Source: Xanthomonas campestris pv. phormiicola (GTDB taxonomy: Bacteria; Pseudomonadota; Gammaproteobacteria; Xanthomonadales; Xanthomonadaceae). From it: a DNA stretch of 64,000 nt. Below the pieces are notes generated by a model. It saw nothing but the letters and a program-made list of their open reading frames with translations. It had not been told where the DNA came from and searched no databases. The stretch spans positions 2,927,001-2,991,000 of the forward strand of contig CP102593.1 in the NCBI GenBank assembly GCA_025666215.1, read 5' to 3'. The first letter of the stretch is position 1. Each line of letters starts with the position of its first letter. Of the stretch, positions 25,608-35,917 are shown piece by piece. The translations under genes and the position numbers were made by a program.

Positions 25608-25729
25608 GGGGGTTGGCGCACGCTTTGCGCTGCGCTTGTCGCCATTGATCGCGCCAGGCGATCCGGCGCTGTTGCCACATTGGTCGGCGCACCGCATCAC
25701 GTCAGGCTCGACCGTATCCGCAACCTGCG

Positions 25730-26160
25730 ACCTCCCCGTGTATTCGTCGCGGTTGAAACCATTCCTGCGGGGACTTGTGGCGGGCTGGCCAGGTGCAGCC
25801 TCCGCCCCGACAGCTCGCAGCGACCGCCGGCACACCTGCTGCGGCTGTGGCGGTTGCAACCGATCCTGCATGGACGGCCGGCACATGCAGCGTGCGCGCG
25901 GCGCCGAATGCCTGTCGCCATCGGCTCCGGACTGCGTCCGAAGACTGCAGACTTCCCGCTGCGTTCGTCGCGACTGAAGTCGCTCCCACACGTGGCTTCG
26001 GAGTGCTGGTCGGCGCACTGCAGGCAAGGCTTCAGCCCCGACCGTTTGCCTGCGGAGCCGATCAGTTCGCCGGCTCGTTCGTCGCGGCTGAACCGCCTAC
26101 GAAGGCGCGCCTCCGCGGGTCGGGCGCATGGTGGGAGGGACTTCAGTCCCGACGCGGGAA
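25730..26160. repeat. Cluster of REP-like palindromes
   Basis: Several degenerate copies of the REP motif are visible: an intact one at 25961-25993 (GCGTTCGTCGCGACTGAAGT continuing to CGCTCCCACA), another at 26130-26157 (GTGGGAGGGACTTCAGTCCC), and partial ones near 25743-25775, 26026-26043 and 26074-26100. The rest of 25611-26213 has no gene; long open frames here are composition artefacts. Confidence 0.7.
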
Positions 26161-26213
26161 GGCGAACGCGAGCGGCTTTGCCGGACAGGAAACCGATCGC
26201 ATCAACGCGCCGC

Positions 26214-27800
26214 TCAGGGCGTCGCGTCCTGCAGGCGATAGCCGGTGCTGGCGCGCTGCTCGCCGCGCCAGCGGTCGAAGGCGCGGACCTCGATGCGGTG
26301 CGCGCCGGCGGCCAGGTCGGTCGGCAGGGCGCCGCGCCACAGATGCTGCGACGGGATCGCTTCCGGCGAGCGGTCATAGCCGCGCAGCGTCTCGGCGGCA
26401 TCGTCACGGGCGTTCTCGGCGAGCAGGTCCGGATCCGGCTGCTGCACGCGCAGCATCGGCTTCCATGCGCCATCGTCGATGCGGTACTCCACGCGGCTGT
26501 CGTCCTGGCCCATGAACACGTTCGCGTACACCGCCCAGGCCGGATACGCGCCGCGGCGCAACAGCTTGGGCGCATGCAACTGCATCTGCGGATCGCCGTC
26601 CGCGCGCGCGGCATGATAGGCCAGCGCATAGTCGCCGCCCCGCTTCACCGTCAGCACCGCATAGCCGTTGGGGGTGCCGTCGGCCATCGTCGCCACCGGC
26701 AGGCCGTCGGCGTCCTTTACGCCGGACCAGAATGCGCCGCATGCGGCGCCGACGTTGTATTCGTGCAGCGGCGTCGCGCCCTGCCAGCCATCGGCCGCGG
26801 TGTAGTAGACGTGCCGCTGGGTATGGCTGTGCCCGGTGAGTACCAGCACGTGCGGGAAGTCCTTCAGCAACGCGAACAGTCGCGCGCGGTCGGCATGGCG
26901 GAAGGTCTCCTTGCCGGGAATCGCATCGAACAGATGGATGTGCATGCCGAGCACCAACAACCGCTGCTTCGGCAATGCCGCCAGGTAAGCCTGCAGAAAC
27001 GCGAACTGGTCCTCGCGCAGGCCGCCGATGTATTGGGACTGCTGCTGCGGCTGGTAGATCACGTCGTCGAGGAACACGAAGCTGGCGCCGCCCTCCTCCA
27101 CCGCGTAGGTATCGGGACCGTAGGTCGCGCGCCAGGTGGACAGCGACCCGGCATCGTCGGCCGCATCGAAATTCAGGTCGTGATTGCCGGGCACATGGAA
27201 CCACGCCACGCCGAGCTTGGCGGTTTCGGCGTTCAAGGCCGGGTACAGCGACAGGTCGTCGCTGACCACGTCGCCCAGCGTGGTGCCCAGGCGCGCGTGG
27301 GTCTTCCCGAGCAGCGGAGCGACGATGTCGCGCGCGTAGTAGCCGACATCGGTCGCCGAGGCGGTCTGAGTGTCGGCGAACACCAAGACCTCGGTGCTGG
27401 CCGCGGCCGGCTGCGCGCGTAGTGCGAAATCCCAGCCACTGGTGGCGCCGGTGGTCGCCGCGATGCCCGGATATTTGAGCGCAGGCGACCCCGCCGGCGC
27501 GTAGTGCCGCCAGTACGCCGGCAGGCCGTTGCCGGCGCTGGCGAAGGCGTAGCCGTCGGGCTTGATCACGAACACCGTGCGCCCCGGCTCTACTTCGAGG
27601 CGGTAGCGACCCTGCGCGTCGGTACGCACGATGTGCACGCCGTCGGACACCTGCACGCCGGCGATGCCGCGCTCGCCGTTGCCGCGACCGGCGTGGCCGT
27701 CGCGTTCCTGGTAGACGCTGCCGCTGATCGTCGCCGTCTGCGCCAGACCGGGCGCCGCGGCAGTCAACAGGCAGGTAAGCACGACGGCGCGCAGCAGCAT
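26214..27800 (-). CDS. Exported calcineurin-like metallophosphoesterase
   Basis: A 528-residue protein. Signal peptide (MLLRAVVLTCLLTAAAPGLA-Q), an N-terminal carboxypeptidase-regulatory-like beta domain (ATISGSVYQERDGHAGRGN then VSDGVHIVRTDAQGRY), a metallophosphoesterase domain, and a C-terminal beta domain. Metal-site motifs are LVFADTQTA (where D-x-H is usual), TTLGDVVSDDL, HVPGNHDLNF, GMHIHLFD and LTGHSHTQRH. Start ATG 27800 is followed at once by a good signal peptide. Similar three-domain enzymes are annotated as secreted phosphoesterases; substrate unknown. Confidence 0.88.
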   Translation of the reverse strand: MLLRAVVLTCLLTAAAPGLAQTATISGSVYQERDGHAGRGNGERGIAGVQVSDGVHIVRTDAQGRYRLEVEPGRTVFVIKPDGYAFASAGNGLPAYWRHYAPAGSPALKYPGIAATTGATSGWDFALRAQPAAASTEVLVFADTQTASATDVGYYARDIVAPLLGKTHARLGTTLGDVVSDDLSLYPALNAETAKLGVAWFHVPGNHDLNFDAADDAGSLSTWRATYGPDTYAVEEGGASFVFLDDVIYQPQQQSQYIGGLREDQFAFLQAYLAALPKQRLLVLGMHIHLFDAIPGKETFRHADRARLFALLKDFPHVLVLTGHSHTQRHVYYTAADGWQGATPLHEYNVGAACGAFWSGVKDADGLPVATMADGTPNGYAVLTVKRGGDYALAYHAARADGDPQMQLHAPKLLRRGAYPAWAVYANVFMGQDDSRVEYRIDDGAWKPMLRVQQPDPDLLAENARDDAAETLRGYDRSPEAIPSQHLWRGALPTDLAAGAHRIEVRAFDRWRGEQRASTGYRLQDATP

Positions 27801-27882
27801 GCGGGAAATCCGGCAATCGAAAGAAGACGCGATTGTAGCCATCTGCGGCGGCACGGCGATGACCGCCGTCGCGCCAGCCTAC

Positions 27883-28551
27883 CTACTTGTGCCGTGCTTC
27901 AAGCACCGCGACCGCGTCGGCCAGCGCCAGGCCGCGCGCGCGCAGCAGCACGGTCAGGTGGTACAGCAGGTCGGCCGATTCGCCGAGCAGCGCTTCGTCG
28001 TCCTGCGCCACGCCGGCCAGTGCGGTCTCCACGCCTTCCTCGCCGACCTTCTGCGCGATGCGCCGCGTGCCCTTCTCGAACAAGTGCGTGGTGTAGCTGC
28101 CCGGCGGACGCTCGCGTTCGCGCTGTTCGACCAGCCGGTCGAGCGCGCCCAGGAACTGGCCCGGCGCCTGCGGAAAGCAGCTGGTGCGGCCGAGGTGGCA
28201 GGTCGGGCCATGCGGATGCGCCAGCACCAGCAAGGTGTCGCGGTCGCAGTCGGTCTCGATCGAGACCAGGTCCAGGGTATTGCCCGAGCTTTCGCCCTTG
28301 GTCCACAGGCGCTGCTTGCTGCGGCTGTAGAAGGTGACCTTGCCGCTGGCGCGGGTCGCGGCCAGCGCTTCGGCGTTCATGTAGCCGAGCATCAGCACGC
28401 GCAGCGTGGCCGCGTCCTGCACCACCACCGGCAGCAGGCCGTCGCCCTTGCTCCAGTCCAGCGTGCTCGAGTCCAGCGCGCTCGAGTCCAGCATGTTCCG
28501 GTCCAGCGCCGCATCCGCGGTCGCGGCGGCGGTTGCGTATTCATGCGCCAT
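27883..28551 (-). CDS. hisI: Bifunctional phosphoribosyl-AMP cyclohydrolase/phosphoribosyl-ATP pyrophosphatase
   Basis: A 222-residue HisIE fusion that performs histidine steps 2 and 3. The HisI part has [32 protein letters not shown], the Zn-site Asp/Cys in [10 protein letters not shown] and [10 protein letters not shown]; the HisE part has [17 protein letters not shown] and [13 protein letters not shown]. The N-terminus has an unusual short tandem repeat ([14 protein letters not shown]) encoded by 15-bp units at about 28455-28505. It overlaps hisF by 11 bases and is the last gene of the his operon. Confidence 0.95.
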   Translation of the reverse strand: MAHEYATAAATADAALDRNMLDSSALDSSTLDWSKGDGLLPVVVQDAATLRVLMLGYMNAEALAATRASGKVTFYSRSKQRLWTKGESSGNTLDLVSIETDCDRDTLLVLAHPHGPTCHLGRTSCFPQAPGQFLGALDRLVEQRERERPPGSYTTHLFEKGTRRIAQKVGEEGVETALAGVAQDDEALLGESADLLYHLTVLLRARGLALADAVAVLEARHK

Positions 28552-29317
28552 CGCGCACCTCGATCTGTCGTTGGCGCAGGAAGCGCTTGAGCTCGGGAAT
28601 CGGAATCGCGCCGCTGTGGAACACGCTGGCGGCCAGCGCGCCGTCCACGTCGGCCTGTTCGAACACATCGGCGAAGTGCTGCAGTTCGCCGGCACCGCCG
28701 GACGCGACCAGCGGCACCTTGCACAGCGAGCGCACCTCGAACAATTGGGCGATGTCGTAGCCGCGGCGCACGCCGTCGTTGTCCATGCAGTTGAGCACGA
28801 TCTCGCCGGCGCCGAGTTGCTGCGCCTCCACCACCCAGTCCACGGTGCGCACGCGCAGCGCCTGGGTCTTGCTCGGATCGCCGGTGAAGCGGCGCACGCG
28901 CCACTGGCCGTCGTCCTCGCGGATCGAATCGATGCCGACCACCACGCATTGCACGCCGAACGCCTCGGCCAGTTCGGCGATCAGCCCCGGCCGTTCCAGC
29001 GCCGGCGAGTTGATCGAGATCTTGTCGGCGCCGGCATGCAGCACCGCACGCGCGGTGACCACATCGCGGATGCCGCCGGCCACGCAGAACGGGATGTCGA
29101 TCAGCCGCGCCACGCGCTCGACCCAGGCGTAGTCCACCGAGCGCCCTTCCGGGCTGGCGCCGATGTCGTAGAACACCAGTTCGTCGGCGCCCTGGTCGCG
29201 GTAGCGCAGCGCCAGTTCGACGATGTCGCCCATGTCGATGTGGTCGCGGAACTTGACGCCCTTGACCACGCGGCCGTCGCGCACGTCCAGGCACGGGATG
29301 ATGCGCCGGCTCAGCAT
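28541..29317 (-). CDS. hisF: Imidazole glycerol phosphate synthase, cyclase subunit
   Basis: A 258-residue (beta/alpha)8 barrel: [20 protein letters not shown] with the first catalytic Asp, [34 protein letters not shown] with the second Asp, and [15 protein letters not shown] for phosphate binding. It works as a heterodimer with HisH to make imidazole glycerol phosphate and AICAR. The ATG overlaps the hisA end by seven bases. Confidence 0.97.
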   Translation of the reverse strand: MLSRRIIPCLDVRDGRVVKGVKFRDHIDMGDIVELALRYRDQGADELVFYDIGASPEGRSVDYAWVERVARLIDIPFCVAGGIRDVVTARAVLHAGADKISINSPALERPGLIAELAEAFGVQCVVVGIDSIREDDGQWRVRRFTGDPSKTQALRVRTVDWVVEAQQLGAGEIVLNCMDNDGVRRGYDIAQLFEVRSLCKVPLVASGGAGELQHFADVFEQADVDGALAASVFHSGAIPIPELKRFLRQRQIEVRDGA

Positions 29318-30045
29318 GCCAACGCCTCGTCCAGCGTCAGCCGCCCTTCCAGCAGCGACTTGCCGAGCACCGCGCCGGCGCAGCCGATCTCGCGCGCGGC
29401 GCGCACGTCGGCGGCGTCGCGGATGCCGCCGGAGGCCTGCACGTCCACGCCCGGCGCGATCTGGCGCAGGTAGGCGTACAGCGCCAGGTTCGGCCCGGAC
29501 AGCATGCCGTCGCGGGCGATGTCGGTGCACAACAGGTGTTTGAGCCCGGCCGCGGCGTATTCGACCGCCAGCGCTTCCAGGGTCAGCGAGGAGGTCTCGG
29601 TCCAGCCCAGCACCGGCAGCCGCCATACGCCCTGCGCGTCCTGGCGCGTGTCCAGCGCCACGGTGATGCGCTCGGGACCGAATTCGGCCAGCCATTCCAG
29701 CACCGACTCGCGATCGCGCACCGCCAGCGAGCCGATCACCACGCGCGCAGCGCCGGCGTCGAGGATGCGTTGCACGTCGGCGCGCGAGCGCACGCCGCCG
29801 CCGGTCTGCACCTGCAGCCCGGTCTGCGCGCCGATCTTGCTCAGCAGCGGCGCCAGGGTGTAGCCACCGGCGCGCGCCGCGTCCAGGTCGACCAGGTGCA
29901 TCCAGGTCGCGCCGGCGTCGGCGAAGGCCTGCGCGCGCGGCAGCGGATCGTCGCCGTAGTGGGTTTCGCGGGCGTAGTCGCCCTGCGCCAGCCGCACCAC
30001 GCGGCCGTCGCGGATGTCCAGCGCGGGATAGAGGATGAAGCTCAT
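29311..30045 (-). CDS. hisA: ProFAR isomerase
   Basis: A 244-residue half-barrel-duplicated enzyme related to His[21 protein letters not shown] carries the catalytic Asp, [19 protein letters not shown] and [15 protein letters not shown] the second Asp and phosphate site, [13 protein letters not shown] near the end. It isomerises ProFAR in histidine synthesis. ATG 30045 overlaps the hisH stop by four bases. Confidence 0.97.
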   Translation of the reverse strand: MSFILYPALDIRDGRVVRLAQGDYARETHYGDDPLPRAQAFADAGATWMHLVDLDAARAGGYTLAPLLSKIGAQTGLQVQTGGGVRSRADVQRILDAGAARVVIGSLAVRDRESVLEWLAEFGPERITVALDTRQDAQGVWRLPVLGWTETSSLTLEALAVEYAAAGLKHLLCTDIARDGMLSGPNLALYAYLRQIAPGVDVQASGGIRDAADVRAAREIGCAGAVLGKSLLEGRLTLDEALAC

Positions 30046-30644
30046 GGGAAATCGGTCTCGAGGAAGTTGCGCAGGATGCGCGCGCCGGTGCCCGCCGAGC
30101 GCTCGGGATGGAACTGCGCGCCGCAGCGGCGGCCGCGCTGCACCACCGCGGTGAACAGGCCGCCGTGGTCGCAGGCGGCCACGGTGTCGGCGGTGACCGG
30201 CGCGGCGTAGCCGTGCACGAAATAGGCCGTGGCGGTGTCCGCCAGGCCCTCCAGCAGCGGCGAGGCGCGCATCGGCAACAGCCGGTTCCAGCCCATGTGC
30301 GGGATGCGGATGCCCAGCGCCGGCGGCATGTGCCGGACCACGCCGGTCAGCAGGCCCAGGCAATCGACATCGCCCTCCTCGGAGTGTTCGAACAGCAGCT
30401 GCATGCCCAGGCAGATGCCGATCAGCGGCACCTCGAGCGCGCGCAGCGGCTCGATCAGGCCTTGCTCGCGCAGCCGCGCCATCGCGTGCGGCGCGGCGCC
30501 GACGCCGGGCAGGATCACCCGGTCGGCGCCTTGCAATCCGGCGGCGTCGCGCACCAGCCTGGCTTCCACGCCCAGGCGTTCCAGCGCGTAACGCACCGAC
30601 CCGAGGTTGGCGCCGCCGGCATCGATCAGGGCGACATCGGTCAT
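30042..30644 (-). CDS. hisH: Imidazole glycerol phosphate synthase, glutaminase subunit
   Basis: A 200-residue class I glutamine amidotransferase: [13 protein letters not shown], the nucleophile loop [11 protein letters not shown] with Cys, and the His-Glu pair in [13 protein letters not shown]. It delivers ammonia to HisF. The start [17 protein letters not shown] at ATG 30644 lies 28 bases after hisB, the only real gap between consecutive genes inside the his operon. Confidence 0.97.
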   Translation of the reverse strand: MTDVALIDAGGANLGSVRYALERLGVEARLVRDAAGLQGADRVILPGVGAAPHAMARLREQGLIEPLRALEVPLIGICLGMQLLFEHSEEGDVDCLGLLTGVVRHMPPALGIRIPHMGWNRLLPMRASPLLEGLADTATAYFVHGYAAPVTADTVAACDHGGLFTAVVQRGRRCGAQFHPERSAGTGARILRNFLETDFP

Positions 30645-30672
30645 CGCAGCGTCCTCGAAGCACCTGCGCGCA

Positions 30673-31800
30673 TCACAGCACGCCCTTGGTCGAAGGCAGC
30701 GCGGCACCCTCGCGGCGCACCGCCTGGCGCAGGGCGCGCGCCAGCGCCTTGAAGCAGGCCTCGACCTTGTGGTGGTCGTTGTCGCCGTGCACGCGCAGGT
30801 GCAGGTTCAGGCCAGCGGCATCGCACAGCGAACGGAAGAAGTGCGGCACCAGTTCGGTCGGCAGGTCGCCGACGCGCTCGCGCCTGAACTCGCCTTCGAA
30901 CACGAAGTACGGGCGGCCGCTGAAATCCAGCGCGGCGCTGGCCAGGGTCTCGTCCATCGGCAGGGTGAAACCGAGGCGGGCGTTGCCGCCGGGCGCCAGC
31001 CACGGGCTGTCCGGCGGATCGAAACCGTAGCGGCCGATGCCGCGCTTGTCGCCCAGCGCCTGGCGCAGGGCCTGGCCCAGCGCCAGGCCGGTGTCCTCGA
31101 TGGTGTGGTGCTCGTCGATGTGCAGGTCGCCGGCGGCGCGCACGTCCAGGGCGAAACCGCCGTGCTTGCCGATCTGCTCGAGCATGTGGTCGAAGAACGG
31201 CAGGCCGGTGGCGCAATGCGGATCGCGCGCCAGGTCCAGGTCGATCGCGACGCTGATCCGGGTTTCCTTGGTGTCGCGCTGCACCTTGGCGCGGCGCGGC
31301 GCATCGGCCAGTTCGTGGGCGATGCCGGCCCAGTCCCAGTCGCCGCCGAACTGTTCGGTCTGCAGCTGGAAGCCGCGGATGCGCAGATTCTCGGCGAACT
31401 GGATGTCGGTGAGGCGGTCGCCGACCATCGCCGAACGCGCCCAGTCGATGCTGCGGTCCTGCAGGTACGGCAGCATCAGGCCGATGCCGGGCTTGCGCGT
31501 GGGCGCGTTGTCGGCCGGCCAGCTGCGGTCGATCAGCACCTCGCGGAACACGATGCCCTGGCTGGCGAAGATCTGCAGCATCAGCTCGTTGGGGCCGTCG
31601 AACGCGGCCTGCGGATAGACCTCGCTGCCGAGGCCGTCCTGGTTGGTGACGATGACGAACTGGTAGCCGGCATCGCGCAGCTTGAGCATGGCCGGGATCA
31701 CGCCCTGCACGAAGCGCAGCTTCTCGTAGGCGTCGATCTGGAAATCGGCCGGCTCCTCGATCAGGGTGCCGTCGCGGTCGACGAACAGGATCGGGGTCAT
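30673..31800 (-). CDS. hisB: Bifunctional histidinol-phosphatase/imidazoleglycerol-phosphate dehydratase
   Basis: A 375-residue HisNB fusion. The N-terminal HAD phosphatase has [14 protein letters not shown] with the Asp pair, [11 protein letters not shown] and [12 protein letters not shown]; the C-terminal dehydratase has the duplicated His clusters [15 protein letters not shown] ([17 protein letters not shown]) and [16 protein letters not shown]. It catalyses the dehydratase step and the phosphatase step. ATG 31800 overlaps the hisC stop. Confidence 0.97.
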   Translation of the reverse strand: MTPILFVDRDGTLIEEPADFQIDAYEKLRFVQGVIPAMLKLRDAGYQFVIVTNQDGLGSEVYPQAAFDGPNELMLQIFASQGIVFREVLIDRSWPADNAPTRKPGIGLMLPYLQDRSIDWARSAMVGDRLTDIQFAENLRIRGFQLQTEQFGGDWDWAGIAHELADAPRRAKVQRDTKETRISVAIDLDLARDPHCATGLPFFDHMLEQIGKHGGFALDVRAAGDLHIDEHHTIEDTGLALGQALRQALGDKRGIGRYGFDPPDSPWLAPGGNARLGFTLPMDETLASAALDFSGRPYFVFEGEFRRERVGDLPTELVPHFFRSLCDAAGLNLHLRVHGDNDHHKVEACFKALARALRQAVRREGAALPSTKGVL

Positions 31801-32906
31801 GCCGCCGCCCTCCCCGCCTGCAAGGCGCCGAGCACGCGCTGGTTCTGCTCCGCGGTGCCGAGGGTGATGCGCAGCGCATCGCCCAGGGCCGGTGCGGCAC
31901 GCTGGTCGCGCACTACCACGCCGGCGGCCAACAGCGCGCGGAACGCGGCTTCGGCATCGTCGAAGCGCAGCAGCAGGAAGTTGCCCTGCGACGGATACAC
32001 GCGACGCACGCCGGGCAACGCGGCCAGCGCGGTGGACATGCGCTCGCGCTCGCGGCGGATCTCGGCCACGCGCGCGGCGGTCTGGCGCAGCGGCTCGGGC
32101 TGCAGCGCGGCCAGCGCCAGCTGCGCGCATGGCGCCGGGATCGGATACGGCGCCTGGCAGCGGCGCAGCACCGCGATCAGCGCCGGATCGGCGATCACGC
32201 AGCCGATCCGCGCCGCAGCCAGCGCATGCGCCTTGGACAATGTGCGCAGCACCGCCAGATTGGCGTGGCGCGCCAGCAGCGTGGTCGCCGACGGCACGTC
32301 GGAGAATTCGCCGTAGGCTTCGTCGACCACCAGCAAGGCGCGCCCGTGCAGGCGCTCGGCGGCGCGTTCGATCTCGGCCAGCGGGATTGCCGCACCGCTG
32401 GGATTGCCCGGCGCGCACAGGAACACCAGCTTGGCCATCTGCGTCAGCGCCGCATCGACCACCGCATCGACGTCGGTGACCAGGCCGGCCGCGTCCTCGC
32501 GCAGAGGCACCTCGACGATGCGCGCGTTCTGCAACCGCGCGCACACCGCATACATGCCGAACACCGGCGGGGTGATCACGATCGCGTCGCGGCCTGGCTC
32601 GCACAAGGCGCGCAGCAGCAGGTCGATGGCCTCGTCGCTGCCGCGGCCGAGCAGCAGTTGCTCTGGTGCGCAGGCGTACAGCGAGGCCAGCGCCGAACGC
32701 AGCGCCGGTGGTTGCGGATCCGGATAGCGGCGATTGCCGGCATCGCGATCGGCGGGGTTGGCCCAGGCCGATTCGTTGGCGTTGAGCCAGACCTCGCCCT
32801 GCAGCGCGCTGCTGCGCGCCGAGGAATAGCCGGCGAAGTCGCGCAGGTCGTGGCGGACCAGCGCCAGCATCGATCCCGGCATCTGCATTCCGTTGTGCGC
32901 GCTCAT
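31797..32906 (-). CDS. hisC: Histidinol-phosphate aminotransferase
   Basis: A 369-residue class II aminotransferase: [12 protein letters not shown] near the N-terminus, [35 protein letters not shown], and the PLP Lys in [16 protein letters not shown]. It transaminates imidazole acetol phosphate. ATG 32906 overlaps the hisD stop by four bases. Confidence 0.97.
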   Translation of the reverse strand: MSAHNGMQMPGSMLALVRHDLRDFAGYSSARSSALQGEVWLNANESAWANPADRDAGNRRYPDPQPPALRSALASLYACAPEQLLLGRGSDEAIDLLLRALCEPGRDAIVITPPVFGMYAVCARLQNARIVEVPLREDAAGLVTDVDAVVDAALTQMAKLVFLCAPGNPSGAAIPLAEIERAAERLHGRALLVVDEAYGEFSDVPSATTLLARHANLAVLRTLSKAHALAAARIGCVIADPALIAVLRRCQAPYPIPAPCAQLALAALQPEPLRQTAARVAEIRRERERMSTALAALPGVRRVYPSQGNFLLLRFDDAEAAFRALLAAGVVVRDQRAAPALGDALRITLGTAEQNQRVLGALQAGRAAA

Positions 32907-34198
32907 GCTGCTTTCTCCATGCGCAGCGCCACCGCGTTGGCGTGCGCGTCCAGGCCCTCGGCGCGCGCCATGGTCACCGCGCAGGCGCCGATCGCGGCGA
33001 TGCCGGCGCGGCTGGCCGCCTGCACGCTGACGAAGTTCTGGAAGCTGGCGACGCTGACCCCGCTGTAGGCGCGCGCCGCGCCGTTGGTCGGCAACACGTG
33101 GTTGGTGCCGCTGCAATAGTCGCCCAGCGCTTCCGGAGTGAAATCGCCGAGGAACACCGAGCCGGCGGCCTCGACCCGCTGCAGCCAGGCGCGCGGCTCG
33201 CGCAGCGCCAGGATCAGGTGCTCGGGCGCGTAACGGTTGCTGATCGCGAAGGCGTCCTCCAGCGCGCCGACCTGGATCAGCCGCGACGCGGACAAAGCCT
33301 GGCGCGCGATCGCCGCACGCGGCAGCGTCGCCAGCTGACGTTCGATCTCGTCCTCGACCGCATCGATCAGCTCGGCGCTGTCGGACAGCAGCAGCACCTG
33401 CGAATCCGGGCCATGCTCGGCCTGCGACAGCAGGTCGGCGGCGACGAACGCGGCATCGGCGCCGACATCGGCGATCACCAACACCTCGGACGGCCCGGCC
33501 GGCATGTCGATCGCCGCCGCACCGGCCTGCGCGACCTGCTGCTTGGCCTCGGTGACGTAGCCGTTGCCCGGTCCGAACAGCTTGTCGCAGGACGGCACCG
33601 ACTCGGTGCCGAAGCCCATCGCCGCGATCGCCTGCGCGCCGCCGAGCTTGAACACGCGGTCCACGCCGGTCAGTTTTGCGGCGACCAGCACCGCCGGATC
33701 GGCCGAGCCGTCGGCGCGCGGCGGCGTGCACAGCACCACCTCGCGGCAGCCGGCCAGCGCCGCCGGCACGCACAGCATCAGCGCGGTGGACGGCAGCGGC
33801 GCGCTGCCGGCCGGCACGTACAGGCCGACCCGGCCGATCGGCCGCACCACCCGCTCGCAGACCACGCCCGGCGCGGTTTCCACTGCATAAGGCTGGGTCA
33901 TGCCGGCGCGGTGGAAGCTCTCGATCCGCGCCGCGGCCTGCGCCATCGCCTCGCGCAGCACCGCCGGTACAGCCGCTTCGGCGGCGGCGAACTCATCGGC
34001 GCCAACCTCGAAATGCTGCAGCACCACGCCGTCGAAGCGCGCGGTGATCTCGCGCAACGCGGCGTCGCCGCGGCTGCGCACGTCGTCCAGCAGCTGCGCC
34101 ACCGCCGCGCGGGTCTGCGCGGCGACGGTCTGCGCCGGCCGGGTCAGGGCCTGCGTGCGCGCCTGCGCGTCCAGCGAATTCCAGTCCAGTCGGTTCAT
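32903..34198 (-). CDS. hisD: Histidinol dehydrogenase
   Basis: A 431-residue Zn enzyme catalysing the last two oxidations to histidine. Typical features: [61 protein letters not shown], the Zn/catalytic segment [13 protein letters not shown], and [20 protein letters not shown] 34198 overlaps the hisG stop by four bases. Confidence 0.97.
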   Translation of the reverse strand: MNRLDWNSLDAQARTQALTRPAQTVAAQTRAAVAQLLDDVRSRGDAALREITARFDGVVLQHFEVGADEFAAAEAAVPAVLREAMAQAAARIESFHRAGMTQPYAVETAPGVVCERVVRPIGRVGLYVPAGSAPLPSTALMLCVPAALAGCREVVLCTPPRADGSADPAVLVAAKLTGVDRVFKLGGAQAIAAMGFGTESVPSCDKLFGPGNGYVTEAKQQVAQAGAAAIDMPAGPSEVLVIADVGADAAFVAADLLSQAEHGPDSQVLLLSDSAELIDAVEDEIERQLATLPRAAIARQALSASRLIQVGALEDAFAISNRYAPEHLILALREPRAWLQRVEAAGSVFLGDFTPEALGDYCSGTNHVLPTNGAARAYSGVSVASFQNFVSVQAASRAGIAAIGACAVTMARAEGLDAHANAVALRMEKAA

Positions 34199-35121
34199 GC
34201 CAGCGAGCGCTCCACCGTCAATACCATCAGCCCCTGCGCGCCGGCGCGCTCCAGTTCCTCCATGCGCTGCCAGGTGATCGCGCCGTGGCACATGGTCTGC
34301 AACTGCAGCGGGCCGTCGCCGTCGCCGTCGCCGTCGCCAGGCAGTTGCACCAGCGGGTCGGCGTCGGGCAGCAGCCGGGTCAGTTCGGCGACGTGGTCGC
34401 GCGAGGCGCGGAACATCAGCAGCTTGCTGTCGCGCAGCTTGAGCACGCCGTCGAGCCGGCGCAGCAGCATCGCCGCCAGCCCGGCGCGGGCGTCGCCCGG
34501 TTCGCGCACCGGCCCGGCCAGCACCGCCTCGCTTTCCAGCAGCGTCTCCACCGGCTTGAGCTGGTTGGCGGCCAGGGTCGCGCCGCTGGAGACCAGATCG
34601 CAGATCAGGTCGGCAGTGCCCAGGCGTGGCGCGATCTCCACCGAGCCGGACAGCTCCACCACCTGCGCCTCGATGCCGCGCGCCTGCAGCCAGTCGGCCA
34701 GCACCGCCGGATAGCTGGTGGCGATGCGCTTGCCCTGCAGTTGTTCCGAACCGGTCCACTCCCAGCTGTCGGGCACCGCCAACATCAGCCGGCACTGGCC
34801 GAAGTTCAGCCCGCGCAACGCGCGGTAGGCCTCCGGCAGGCCGTTGCGGCGGCGCTCGCCGGCCTGCTCTTCCAGCTCGTTACGGCCGACGATGCCGAAA
34901 TCGCAGACGCCGTCGGCGATCAGCCCGGGGATGTCGTCGTCGCGCACCAGCAACAGGTCCACCGGCAGCGACTCGCCGTAGCAGAACAACTTGTCGCGGC
35001 TCTCGCGCCAGCTCAGCCCGCAGGCGGCCAGCACCGCCCGCGCCGGCTCGGCCAGGCGGCCGCTCTTCTGGATCGCGATACGCAGCCGGTCACGCGCCGG
35101 CGCTGCCAGGGAAGCACTCAT
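34195..35121 (-). CDS. hisG: ATP phosphoribosyltransferase (long form)
   Basis: A 308-residue long-form HisG, the first enzyme of histidine synthesis: [49 protein letters not shown] and [22 protein letters not shown]. The C-terminal ACT-like regulatory domain ([16 protein letters not shown]) fits histidine feedback inhibition. Between the catalytic and regulatory parts a GDGDGDGDG run is encoded by four perfect GTCGCC repeats (34315-34338 on the + strand). It starts nine bases after the yerC-like gene, so it is co-transcribed with that regulator. Confidence 0.97.
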   Translation of the reverse strand: MSASLAAPARDRLRIAIQKSGRLAEPARAVLAACGLSWRESRDKLFCYGESLPVDLLLVRDDDIPGLIADGVCDFGIVGRNELEEQAGERRRNGLPEAYRALRGLNFGQCRLMLAVPDSWEWTGSEQLQGKRIATSYPAVLADWLQARGIEAQVVELSGSVEIAPRLGTADLICDLVSSGATLAANQLKPVETLLESEAVLAGPVREPGDARAGLAAMLLRRLDGVLKLRDSKLLMFRASRDHVAELTRLLPDADPLVQLPGDGDGDGDGPLQLQTMCHGAITWQRMEELERAGAQGLMVLTVERSLA

Positions 35122-35130
35122 CAGGACATC

Positions 35131-35457
35131 TCAATGGGAATCGGAGGGGCGCGCCGCTTGCCGGCGCAGCGCCGTGGCGTAGCCGCCGGCGCCGTATTCC
35201 AGGGTCCGCGCGACGCGGCCGATGGTGGTCACGCTGACCTGGGTCAGCTCGTGGATCTCGCGGTACGGCACGCCCTTGAGCAGCAGCGGCACCACCCGCC
35301 AGCGATCGGACATCGCCTCCAGCTCGGCCGGCGTACACAGGTCCCGCAGGAACGCGGCGACCTCCTGCGGCTTGCTCAGGTGGGCCAGGGCGCGCGACAG
35401 CGCCTTGAACGAGGTGTCGCTGTCGCGATCGGGTTGCGTGGCGGGTCGTTGTTTCAT
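35131..35457 (-). CDS. YerC/TrpR-like DNA-binding regulator heading the his operon
   Basis: A 108-residue protein of the YerC/TrpR superfamily: LRDLCTPAELEAMSDRWRVV, LLLKGVPYREIHELTQVS and TTIGRVARTLEYGAGGY form the helix-turn-helix region. TrpR uses tryptophan as corepressor; the ligand here is unknown, histidine being an obvious candidate. The gene lies nine bases before hisG. A near-perfect palindrome six bases upstream of its start codon suggests autoregulation together with the his operon. Start ATG 35457. Confidence 0.88.
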   Translation of the reverse strand: MKQRPATQPDRDSDTSFKALSRALAHLSKPQEVAAFLRDLCTPAELEAMSDRWRVVPLLLKGVPYREIHELTQVSVTTIGRVARTLEYGAGGYATALRRQAARPSDSH

Positions 35458-35462
35458 TGCGA

Positions 35463-35488
35463 TAATGTAATAACGTGTTAGTACATTA
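35463..35488. promoter_or_regulatory. Near-perfect 26-bp operator palindrome
   Basis: Outer arms TAATGTA and TACATTA and inner arms TAAC and GTTA match with only two mismatched pairs across 26 bases. It is centred about 18 bases upstream of the yerC-like start codon and is AT-rich in a GC-rich genome. The GTACTAAC half resembles the GTACTAGTT half-site of the E. coli trp operator, fitting the TrpR-like protein encoded next to it. Confidence 0.7.
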
Positions 35489-35574
35489 GCGCGATTGGAC
35501 AGGCCGGGTCAAGCCGCGGCGCGCGCGGACGTTGTGTGGATGTGGTCGATCGCCGATGGGCACGACGACGCCAT

Positions 35575-35819
35575 GCGATCTGTCGCGACTGAAGCCGCTC
35601 TTACAGAAGCGCACGAAAGCGCACGCGCGCGCCGCTCCCTGCGGAACGGCTTCAGCCGCGACAGGCACTCATACCGATCGCACGGGCCCAAGGGCGCAGG
35701 CACCGCTCCGGCCGCCCCCTGCGGGAGCGCCTGGTTGCAGCTGGCGAGCGCGCATTGCGCCCGCTGTTGCGTGAGCGGCTTCAGTGGCGACAGGCGCTGT
35801 TATCGGCGTCGCGACTGAA
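35575..35819. repeat. Cluster of REP-like palindromes next to MITE copy 2
   Basis: REP-like units occur at about 35581-35608 (TGTCGCGACTGAAGCCGCTC), 35637-35665 (GGAACGGCTTCAGCCGCGAC) and 35766-35793 (GAGCGGCTTCAGTGGCGACA), then a half unit at 35808-35819 that is interrupted by the inserted element. No gene is seen in 35489-35995. Confidence 0.7.
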
Positions 35820-35917
35820 GGGCACCTCTAATGACCTCGATTCCAAAAATTCCGCGCTATGCGCATCAATGACTTGCGAGTGCTTTGGTCGAGTTTTTGG
35901 GGTTATTAGAGGTGCCC
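35820..35917 (-). mobile_element. MITE-like element with inverted termini (copy 2)
   Basis: A 98-bp copy of the element at 12243-12341 in the opposite orientation, with one indel and about seven substitutions. One terminal repeat has a single mismatch (CTAATGACC versus CTAATAACC). The flanks TGAA at 35816-35819 and 35918-35921 form a 4-bp direct repeat, the complement of the TTCA seen at copy 1. The REP resumes on the right as TGAAGTCGCTCCCACA. Confidence 0.85.

Noticed and set aside
25179..27422. A 747-codon plus-strand open frame
   Set aside because: It is antisense to the metallophosphoesterase and spans REP repeats; its translation is Arg/Gly/Ala-rich with no domain. Long shadow frames are expected at this GC content.
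34309..34340. Short tandem repeats as a possible CRISPR array
   Set aside because: Four 6-bp units without spacers inside hisG; no CRISPR-like repeat-spacer pattern was seen anywhere in the window.
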